Origin: CAIOSQ01 sp964434345
Lineage (GTDB): Bacteria > Pseudomonadota > Alphaproteobacteria > CACIAM-22H2
Direction: 5' to 3'
DNA: 11,567 nt
Assembly (NCBI GenBank): GCA_964434345.1
Contig: CAYSUY010000136.1
Location: 1 to 11,567, forward strand
Positions 5,577-11,567 of the stretch are shown in pieces; the first letter of the stretch is position 1, and every line of letters begins with the position of its first letter. The position numbers and the translations under genes are program-made. The notes below the pieces were generated by a model, which did no database searches, was not told the origin of the DNA, and was given only the letters and a program-made list of their open reading frames with translations.

Positions 5577-7028
5577 TTACGCGCGTCCGGTGTCGTAGCG
5601 CGTCGCGTTCCAGATGCCGGCGGGTTCCTGGATCAGCTTGCGCAGCCCGGCGCGGTCGAGCATCGCCTCGGTCTCGCGCTGCGCGGCGTCGAGGACCTTC
5701 TCGGTCTTGACGGATTTCGGCTTGCCGCCGGACAGCAGGATCCGGCCATCGACGATCACCGTGTCGACATCGGCGCCGTTGGCGAAGCAGACCAGACGGA
5801 AGACCGGCATGTTGAACGGATAGAGATGCGGCCGCGCGAGATCGACGAGCACGACATCGGCCTTCTTGCCGACCTCGAGCGAGCCGAGATCATCGGCCAT
5901 GCCGAGCGCGCGCGCCGCGTCGATCGTCGCCATCTCCAGGATCTTGCCCGGCGGCATCAGGCTGGCGTCGCGGAAATGCCGGCGGTGATAATGCATGCAT
6001 TGCTGCATGTGTCGGAACATGTCGCCCGAGCGGTCCGGCGCCGTGCCGTCGGAGCCCAGCGCGACCACGACACCGGCATCGATCAATTCGGGGGCCGGGC
6101 AGCGGCCATAGACCGAGGCGATCGCCGACGGGTTGTGGGCGATCCGGGTCTCGGTCTTCGCGCAGAGCGCGATCTCCGCCTTCGTCAGGTCGGTCGAATG
6201 CGAGAGCAGCGCGTCGGGTCCGAGCAGGCCTGTACGATGCGCGAAGGCGACGCTGCCGCGCTGATGCCCGTCCTGGGTGAAGATCGTGCCGCGCTCGCGC
6301 GACAGGGCGCGTGCGGCCTTGGCCTGGCGGATCGCCTCGTCGAAATCCGTCGCCGCCATCGACGCGCGATGTTCGGCGCGCAGGGTCGGCGTCAGCATCG
6401 CGATGTTGAGCCGCCGGCCGTGCGTGCCGTGCCAGGAGTCGATCAGGGTGCGGCAGGTCTCCAGCTGGTCCTCGAACGACACCATGCGGGTCTTGCGCCG
6501 CTTGCCGTCGACGCGCGCGTAGAGACGGGGATGCGGCGGGCGCGTCGGGCCGATCGCCACGACGCTGCGCGTGCCGACCTCGCGCACGCCGTCGCAATGC
6601 GCGTCGCAATAGGATGGCTCGTCGGTGCGCATGACGGAATCGCCGCCGCCGAGCAGCGACACGCCGGTGGTGACGCCGAAGCGCAGACGCTCGAGCGCGG
6701 CCAGCTGCGCCTCCGCGCGCCAGAAGCTCTCCGGCGAGGCGGTGGTGTAGACCTTGTGGCAGGCCTCGTACCAGAGATCGCCACGCCCGCCGCCCATCGT
6801 CTTGATGAGGCCATGTCCGGCATGGGCATGGGCATCGATCAGGCCGGGGATCACCGCCTTGCGGCTGGCATCGATCGTCCGGCGCGCGGGATGCGTGCGC
6901 GACAGGGTCTTCGTCGGCCCGACCGCGACGATGCGGTCCTTGTGGATCGCCACCGAGCCGTCGGCGATGACGCGTCGCGCCCCGTCCACGGTGATCACGA
7001 TGCCGTTGTCGATCCTGAGGTCGATCAT
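5577..7028 (-). CDS. Metal-dependent amidohydrolase (COG0402, ATZ/TRZ-like)
   Basis: 483-residue cytosolic amidohydrolase superfamily protein. The N-terminal beta-sandwich strands (MIDLRIDNGIVITVDG) lead to PGLIDAHAHAGHG (61-73), giving metal ligands H67 and H69. Further expected residues are H277 (LLSHSTDL) and D327 (ALGSDGTAPD), and the C-terminal part returns to the sandwich (GSLEVGKKADVVLVD, 382-396). The family deaminates or dechlorinates heterocycles or hydrolyses cyclic amides. The strand-5 metal ligand, normally His in an H-x-x-E context, is not evident: the equivalent stretch reads FTQDGHQRG (250-258). ATG at 7028 is set by AAGGAG at 7035-7040; the longer frame to 7199 overlaps the ATPase gene and is rejected. 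It follows the peptide-type importer by 11 bp, so its substrate probably enters through that importer. Substrate unknown. Confidence 0.85.
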   Translation of the reverse strand: MIDLRIDNGIVITVDGARRVIADGSVAIHKDRIVAVGPTKTLSRTHPARRTIDASRKAVIPGLIDAHAHAGHGLIKTMGGGRGDLWYEACHKVYTTASPESFWRAEAQLAALERLRFGVTTGVSLLGGGDSVMRTDEPSYCDAHCDGVREVGTRSVVAIGPTRPPHPRLYARVDGKRRKTRMVSFEDQLETCRTLIDSWHGTHGRRLNIAMLTPTLRAEHRASMAATDFDEAIRQAKAARALSRERGTIFTQDGHQRGSVAFAHRTGLLGPDALLSHSTDLTKAEIALCAKTETRIAHNPSAIASVYGRCPAPELIDAGVVVALGSDGTAPDRSGDMFRHMQQCMHYHRRHFRDASLMPPGKILEMATIDAARALGMADDLGSLEVGKKADVVLVDLARPHLYPFNMPVFRLVCFANGADVDTVIVDGRILLSGGKPKSVKTEKVLDAAQRETEAMLDRAGLRKLIQEPAGIWNATRYDTGRA

Positions 7029-7034
7029 CCTGCT

Positions 7035-7040
7035 CTCCTT
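7035..7040 (-). promoter_or_regulatory. Ribosome binding site of the amidohydrolase, overlapping the ATPase stop
   Basis: AAGGAG on the minus strand lies six bases before ATG at 7028. Its first A is also the last base of the upstream ATPase stop codon TGA (7040-7042). This fixes the amidohydrolase start at 7028 and indicates that ribosomes finishing the ATPase can reinitiate directly, tying amidohydrolase synthesis to the transporter. Confidence 0.8.
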
Positions 7041-8794
7041 CAGCCCGCGGTCGCGGGAAAACGCGTGTGGATGGTTTCCAGGCGCGGCACCAGGCGCATG
7101 AGCTCGCGCGTGTAGGGATGGGTCGGCGCCTCGAACAGCGCCTCGGTCTCCGCGGTCTCGCAGACGCGACCGTCCTTCATCACCACCACGCGGTCGCACA
7201 TCTGCCGCACCACGGCAAGATCGTGGCTGATGAACAGGATCGCGAGGCCGGCGCCGTCACGCAGATCCTTGAGCAGGTTGAGCACCTGCGCCTGGACCGA
7301 GACATCGAGCGACGAGGTCGGCTCGTCGCAGATCAGCAAGGCGGGCCGCGCGGCGAGGGCGCGGGCGATCGACACGCGCTGGCGCTGGCCACCGGAGAAG
7401 GCGTGCGGAAAACGCCCCGCGGAATCCGGCGCGAGGCCGACGGCGGCCAGCAGCATCGCCGCGTCGTGGTCGGCGTCCGCCTTCGTGCGGGCGAGATCGT
7501 AGAACAGGATCGGCTCGGCCAGCGTCGTGGCGACGCGCAGACGCGGGTTGAGCGAGGCGTAGGGATCCTGGAAGACCATCTGCACGGCCCGCCGCTCGGC
7601 GCGCGTCTGCGGGGCTTGCGCGGCGCCGGAGATCGGCGTTCCGCGCAGCCGGATCGTACCGCCCGAGGGCCGTACCAGCCCCGCGATGGCGTTGGCCACG
7701 GTCGACTTGCCCGAACCGGACTCGCCGACGAGGCCCAGGATCTCGCCGGCGCCGAGCGTGAAGCCGACGCCGTCGACGGCGCGAAAGCGACGTGCCCCCA
7801 GGCCGAACAATCCGGATCGCGTGCGGAAATCGACGGTCAGGCCCTCGACCTCCAGCAGGGTCGTGCCCAAGGTCTCGGGAGATGGCGTCGCGGGCGCGGC
7901 GCGGCGGGCGAGGTCGGCGCGCGCCGTGCGTGCCGCCTCCGCGCCGGGATCGGGCGTGGCGAAGCGCGCGAGCTTGCGGTCGACCGGTGGCACCGAAGCG
8001 ATGAGGTCGCGCGCATAGGCGTCGCGCGGCGCGCCCAGCACGTCGCGCACCGGCCCGCTCTCGACCATGCGGCCATGGCGCATGATGGTCACGCGGTCCG
8101 CGATCTCGGCGACGACGCCCATGTTGTGCGTGACCAGCATGATGCCGACGCCGCGCGTGTCCGCGAGCTCGCGCAGCAGGCGCAGGATCTGCGCCTGGAC
8201 GGAGACGTCGAGCGCGGTGGTCGGCTCGTCGGCGATGATGAGCTTGGGATCGCAGCCCAGCGCCGCGGCGATGACGACGCGCTGGCGCTGACCGCCGGAA
8301 AGCTGGTGCGGATAGAAATGCAGACGGCGCTCCGGCTCCGGGATACCGACCGCCCGCAGCAGGTCGAGCGATCGCCGCCGCGCCTCGGCGCGGCCGATGC
8401 CGAGATGGTGGCGCATCGCCTCGCCGATCTGGCTCTCCACGGTGAAGAGCGGATTCAGCGAGGTCATCGGATCCTGGAAGACCGCGCCGATGTCGCGCCC
8501 CGGCACGATGCCCGGCGCGTGGCCCGTGCGCGGGTCCATCTCCGCCCCCGCGATCCGGATGCGGCCGGCGGCGACATGGCCGGGCGCCTCGAGGATGCCG
8601 AGCACGGCGTTGCCCGCGGTGCTCTTGCCGGCCCCGGACTCGCCCACGATGGCGTGGATCTCGCCGGCTTCGATGCGCAGCGACAGCCCGTCGACCGCGG
8701 CGAGCGGCGGACCGTCCGCGCGCGGATAGAGGACGCGCAGCCCGTCGATGTCGAGGACCGGGACCAGAGCGGTGGCGCGATCGGTGGCGCTCAT
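7040..8794 (-). CDS. Peptide-type ABC transporter ATPase, two fused nucleotide-binding domains (DppD-DppF / GsiA type)
   Basis: 584 residues with two complete ATPase domains in tandem. Domain 1: Walker A GESGAGKST (51-59), Q-loop Gln107, signature LSGGQRQR (165-172), Walker B LIIADEP (185-191), His223. Domain 2: Walker A GESGSGKST (357-365), Gln409, signature FSGGQRQR (466-473), Walker B LLICDEP (486-492), His524. Each ends with an oligopeptide-type tail (around 258-275 and HPYTRELMRLVP at 559-570). The linker near 276-312 is rich in Ala, Arg and Pro. Both sites look catalytically competent. It energises the two permeases encoded upstream. ATG at 8794 overlaps the DppC-like stop as ATGA, with only a weak ribosome site, so translation is probably coupled. 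Confidence 0.94.
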   Translation of the reverse strand: MSATDRATALVPVLDIDGLRVLYPRADGPPLAAVDGLSLRIEAGEIHAIVGESGAGKSTAGNAVLGILEAPGHVAAGRIRIAGAEMDPRTGHAPGIVPGRDIGAVFQDPMTSLNPLFTVESQIGEAMRHHLGIGRAEARRRSLDLLRAVGIPEPERRLHFYPHQLSGGQRQRVVIAAALGCDPKLIIADEPTTALDVSVQAQILRLLRELADTRGVGIMLVTHNMGVVAEIADRVTIMRHGRMVESGPVRDVLGAPRDAYARDLIASVPPVDRKLARFATPDPGAEAARTARADLARRAAPATPSPETLGTTLLEVEGLTVDFRTRSGLFGLGARRFRAVDGVGFTLGAGEILGLVGESGSGKSTVANAIAGLVRPSGGTIRLRGTPISGAAQAPQTRAERRAVQMVFQDPYASLNPRLRVATTLAEPILFYDLARTKADADHDAAMLLAAVGLAPDSAGRFPHAFSGGQRQRVSIARALAARPALLICDEPTSSLDVSVQAQVLNLLKDLRDGAGLAILFISHDLAVVRQMCDRVVVMKDGRVCETAETEALFEAPTHPYTRELMRLVPRLETIHTRFPATAG

Positions 8795-9696
8795 CGCCGG
8801 CCCCGCAGCTTCGGATTGAAGCGGTCGCGCAGCCAGTCGCCGACGACGTTCACCGCCAGCACGAGGATGACCAGTGTGAGCGCGGGCAGGGTCGCGATCC
8901 ACCAGATCCCCGAGAAGACGAACTCGTTGCCGATGCGGATCAGGGTGCCCAGAGACGGATAGGTCGGCGGCATGCCGACGCCGAGGAAGGACAGCGTCGC
9001 CTCGGTCAGCACGGCGCCGGCGAGGTGGATGGTCGCGATCACCAGCACCGGTCCGGCGACGTTGGGCAGGATATGGCGCAGCAGGATCCGCGCCGAGGGC
9101 AGGCCGATGACCCGCGCGGCCTTCACGTAGTCCTTGGCGCTCTCCACCATGGTCGCCGCGCGCACGGTGCGGGCGTATTGCACCCAGTCATGGACCGCGA
9201 TGGCGCCGACCAGGACGAAGGGCGCGAGCCGTGCGGAGTCCGCGCCGGGCAGCAGCGCGCGCGCCAGACCGGCGACGAGCAGCGCGAGCAGGATCGTGGG
9301 AAAGCTCAGGATCACGTCGCCGACGCGCATGATCGCCGCGTCGATCCGACCGCCGGCATAGCCGGCGACGAGGCCGAGCGTGACGCCGATCAGCATCGCC
9401 GTCGTCACCGCCGCGCTGCCGATGGCGATCGAGACCCGCGCGCCGTAGAGGATCGCGGAGAGCATGTCGCGGCCCTGGTTGTCGGTTCCGAGCAGGAAGC
9501 GTGGATCGCCGTCGGCGGCGAAGAGCGGCGGGATCTCCGAATCCGCGAGGTTGAAGGTCCGGATATCCGTCGGATCGAAGGGCGCGAGGAGCGGGGCGCC
9601 GGCCGCCGACAGCACGAGCAGCAGGGCCACCAGCGCGGCGATCGCCACCGAGGGCGGCACGGCGCGCAGCCGTGCGAGAGCGGTGCCCGCGGTCAT
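8791..9696 (-). CDS. DppC-like ABC permease
   Basis: 301-residue inner-membrane permease of the peptide/nickel importer family. A cytoplasmic N-terminus is followed by a first membrane helix (about 16-38), a periplasmic segment carrying the DppC hallmark LGTDNQGRDMLS (69-80), and five further hydrophobic helices. The coupling loop is YVKAARVIGLPSARILLRHILPN, which would dock on one ATPase domain. The later stretch TEATLSFLGVGMPP is also typical. Start ATG at 9696 overlaps the DppB-like stop by 4 bp (ATGA), and its own stop overlaps the fused ATPase start in the same way. The longer open frame reaching 10143 lies inside the DppB-like gene and is not real. It would pair with the DppB-like protein to form the channel. 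Confidence 0.94.
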   Translation of the reverse strand: MTAGTALARLRAVPPSVAIAALVALLLVLSAAGAPLLAPFDPTDIRTFNLADSEIPPLFAADGDPRFLLGTDNQGRDMLSAILYGARVSIAIGSAAVTTAMLIGVTLGLVAGYAGGRIDAAIMRVGDVILSFPTILLALLVAGLARALLPGADSARLAPFVLVGAIAVHDWVQYARTVRAATMVESAKDYVKAARVIGLPSARILLRHILPNVAGPVLVIATIHLAGAVLTEATLSFLGVGMPPTYPSLGTLIRIGNEFVFSGIWWIATLPALTLVILVLAVNVVGDWLRDRFNPKLRGRR

Positions 9697-10664
9697 GCGA
9701 GGCTCGTGCGCAGGCGCGGATCGACCAGCACGTAGACCAGGTCGACCAGCGTGTTCAGCGCGACGAAGAGCGCGCCGACGAAGAGCAGATAGGCGGACAT
9801 CACCGGAATGTCGGAGAAGCCGACCGCCTGGATGAAGAGCAGCCCCATGCCCGGCCACTGGAACACCGTCTCGGTGACGATCGCGAAGGCGATCAGCTGG
9901 CCGATCTGGAGCCCGGTGACGGTGATCACCGGCATCAGCGCGTTGCGCAGCGCGAGGCGGTAATGGACATAGGCGCGCGGCAGGCCGCGGGCGCGCGCGA
10001 AGCGGATGTAGTCGGTCGAGAGCACGTCGATCATCTCCGACCGCACCAGCCGCATGATCAGCGTGAGCTGGAACAGCGACAGGGTGATGGCCGGCAGGAC
10101 GAGGGATTTGAGCCCGCTCGCGGTCAGGTATCCGGTGCTCCACCAGCCGAGCGCGACGACCTCGCCGCGGCCGAAGGAGGGCACCAGCTTGAGCCCGACG
10201 GCGAAGACGAGGATCAGGGCGATGCCGGTCACGAAGGTCGGGGTCGAGATCCCGATCAGCGACAGCGCCTGGACGCTGCGCGCCACCACGCCGTCGGGGC
10301 GCAGTGCGGCGATCACGCCGAGCGGGATGCCGAAGGCGAGCGCGAGCAGGGTCGCGGCCAGGACGAGTTCCATGGTCGCCGGCAGCCGCTCCGCGATCAG
10401 CCGGGCGACCGGGCGCTGGTTGCGATAGCTGATCCCGAGATCGCCCTGGACGACGCGGGCGACGAAGCGCGCGTACTGGAGCGGCACCGGAAGATCGAGG
10501 CCGAGCGACGCGCGCAGCTCCGCCTTTTCCTGCGGCGTGGCGTCCTCGCGCGACATGGTCTGGACCGGATCGCCGACGAAGCGGAACATCAGGAAGGCGA
10601 GCGCGGTGACGGTGAGCATCACCAGCAGGCCCTGGACGAGGCGGGAGGCGAGAACGGCGATCAT
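9693..10664 (-). CDS. DppB-like ABC permease
   Basis: 323-residue permease of the peptide/nickel importer family, partner of the DppC-like protein. The N-terminal helix (MIAVLASRLVQGLLVML) leads into a periplasmic region with the family motif GDLGISYRNQRPV (75-87). The coupling loop reads YIRFARARGLPRAYVHYRLALRN, and the C-terminal half has TETVFQWPGMG and VDPRLR, all standard for DppB. ATG at 10664 fits the usual N-terminus of the family, but no Shine-Dalgarno sequence precedes it; the upstream stretch is C-rich (TTCCCCGC). Together with the hairpin at 10702-10733, this predicts less permease than binding protein. Confidence 0.94.
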   Translation of the reverse strand: MIAVLASRLVQGLLVMLTVTALAFLMFRFVGDPVQTMSREDATPQEKAELRASLGLDLPVPLQYARFVARVVQGDLGISYRNQRPVARLIAERLPATMELVLAATLLALAFGIPLGVIAALRPDGVVARSVQALSLIGISTPTFVTGIALILVFAVGLKLVPSFGRGEVVALGWWSTGYLTASGLKSLVLPAITLSLFQLTLIMRLVRSEMIDVLSTDYIRFARARGLPRAYVHYRLALRNALMPVITVTGLQIGQLIAFAIVTETVFQWPGMGLLFIQAVGFSDIPVMSAYLLFVGALFVALNTLVDLVYVLVDPRLRTSLA

Positions 10665-10701
10665 GCGAAGCGGGGAACGGCGTGGCGTGCGTCGCGAAAG
10701 G

Positions 10702-10733
10702 GGCCCGGTCCGCGCATGGGCGCGGACCGGGCC
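10702..10733 (-). promoter_or_regulatory. Strong GC-rich hairpin after the binding-protein gene
   Basis: Bases 10702-10715 (GGCCCGGTCCGCGC) are exactly complementary to 10720-10733, forming a 14-bp stem with a four-base loop. It begins five bases beyond the TGA stop of the binding-protein gene on the minus strand and lies 37 bp before the DppB-like start. The following minus-strand bases have only a short T-run (CCTTTCG), so this is more likely a 3' mRNA stabiliser or leaky terminator than a full stop. Such hairpins are common between a binding-protein gene and its permease genes and let the binding protein be made in excess. Confidence 0.65.
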
Positions 10734-10738
10734 GGTGC

Positions 10739-11567
10739 TCAGTTCACCTTCGCGAACCACAGGCGGACATACTCGTCCGCGAAGTTGACGACGTCGATGT
10801 TGGCGCGTGCCGCCCAGGCCACCGGCTGCTGGTGCAGCGGCAGGTAGACCACCTCGTCGCGGGTGATCTTGAAGGACTCGGTCAGCATCGCCCGGCGCTT
10901 CGTCTCGTCGAGTTCGACCGCTGCGGATGCCGCCAGCGCGTCGATGCGCGCATCGGAGAAGCCGTTCGGGTTGTTGCCGCCGAGGCTGTCCTTGCGGGTG
11001 GCGAGCAGCGCCGAGAGGACCGAGAAGCCGTCCATCGGCGGCAGCGTCGCCCAGCCGAGCATGTAGATGTCGGTCTCGCCCTTGTCGACCTTCGGGAAGT
11101 AGGTCGTCTTGCTCTCGATCGCGAGATCCGTCGTCACCCCGACGCGGCCCCACATCGCGGCAACGGCGATGCAGGTCTGCTCGTCGTTGATGTAGCGGTC
11201 GTTGGGGCAGGACAGCCGCGTCTTGAAGCCGTTCGGGTAGCCGGCCTCGGCGAGCAGCTTTTTCGCGAGGTCGGGGTTGAACGGGTAGACTTGGTCGAGC
11301 GACGCCGCGTAGCCGGGCACCGGCGGCGCCACCATCACGCCGACATTGCGCGACTTGCCGTCCTTGAGCGGGTTCTTCTGGCCGGGCGCCACCTGGAGCG
11401 AGTCGCGCCAGTTGAAGCCGAAGAAGATCACGCGCAGCGACGGTTCCTCGATCACCTTGAGCCCGGGGGCCGCGGAGATGCGCTGCAGGTCCTGCAGCGG
11501 CGCCGGCACGATCAGGTCCAGTTCGCCCGAGAGCAGCGCGGCGACGCGCGTGGCGTCCGACTTGATC
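10739..11567 (-). CDS. Peptide-type ABC substrate-binding protein (SBP_bac_5), N-terminus outside the window
   Basis: The C-terminal ~275 residues of a periplasmic solute-binding protein of the dipeptide/oligopeptide/nickel family (full length normally about 500). The frame is open to the window edge and begins IKSDATRVAALLSGELDLI, the usual segment ahead of the hinge, followed by LRVIFFGFNWRDS. FNPDLAKKLLAEAGYPNGF, a segment of a kind common across this family, lies in the middle. The frame ends YVRLWFAKVN at TGA (10739-10741). It delivers ligand to the DppB/DppC-like permeases encoded behind it. The signal peptide, start codon and promoter of operon A lie beyond base 11567. The ligand cannot be read from this fragment; family members bind peptides, glutathione, opines, sugars and other compounds. 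Confidence 0.93.
   Translation of the reverse strand, partial: IKSDATRVAALLSGELDLIVPAPLQDLQRISAAPGLKVIEEPSLRVIFFGFNWRDSLQVAPGQKNPLKDGKSRNVGVMVAPPVPGYAASLDQVYPFNPDLAKKLLAEAGYPNGFKTRLSCPNDRYINDEQTCIAVAAMWGRVGVTTDLAIESKTTYFPKVDKGETDIYMLGWATLPPMDGFSVLSALLATRKDSLGGNNPNGFSDARIDALAASAAVELDETKRRAMLTESFKITRDEVVYLPLHQQPVAWAARANIDVVNFADEYVRLWFAKVN

Noticed and set aside
5577..7028. Specific names such as atrazine chlorohydrolase or MTA/SAH deaminase for the amidohydrolase
   Set aside because: Superfamily motifs support only the general class, and the altered strand-5 region argues against transferring a specific activity.
5577..7199. Upstream-extended start of the amidohydrolase
   Set aside because: The extra 57 residues are Arg/Gly/His-rich and overlap the ATPase gene; a strong ribosome site precedes the ATG at 7028.
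8791..10143. Extended start of the DppC-like permease, and similarly the frame 9693-11153 for DppB
   Set aside because: The extensions are shadows of the neighbouring genes; ATG starts at 9696 and 10664 give normal family N-termini.

Overview
This is a dense, high-GC stretch (roughly two-thirds G+C by eye) in which every supported gene lies on the minus strand. There are no RNA genes, insertion sequences or CRISPR arrays. Codon use, the Tat-type export signal and the protein families suggest an alphaproteobacterium, perhaps Rhodospirillales or Hyphomicrobiales. No marker gene fixes the taxon, so this is an inference.

Read in the direction of transcription (right to left), the window holds two import-plus-hydrolase operons. 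Operon A (11567 to 5577) is a peptide/nickel-type (Dpp/Opp) ABC importer. It has a substrate-binding protein whose N-terminus lies outside the window, a DppB-like permease, a DppC-like permease and a single polypeptide carrying both ATPases. A cyclic amidohydrolase of the ATZ/TRZ-like superfamily follows. The permease and ATPase genes overlap by 4 bp (ATGA), and the amidohydrolase starts 11 bp after the ATPase. A GC-rich hairpin sits between the binding protein and the first permease. The likely logic is uptake of a small, possibly peptide-like or heterocyclic compound, followed by its hydrolysis or deamination.

Operon B (5346 to 84) encodes an NMT1/THI5-type binding protein with a Tat-like signal, an ABC ATPase, one permease made of two fused transmembrane domains, a COG0212 protein (5-formyltetrahydrofolate cyclo-ligase family) and an adenine/adenosine deaminase-family enzyme. 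COG0212 paralogues have been linked to thiamin metabolism, and NMT1/THI5 binding proteins include the ThiY type that carries thiamin pyrimidine precursors. A pyrimidine or purine base salvage operon is therefore a reasonable hypothesis.

The most unusual feature is a pair of long, perfect, related palindromes, one directly behind the last gene of each operon (1-84 and 5469-5564). Their stems share a core but differ at several positions that are compensated in both arms. Their loops share a short motif in opposite orientations. They look like members of a dispersed terminator-like repeat family. The largest gene-free stretch is 5347-5576 (230 bp), holding one palindrome and a candidate promoter.
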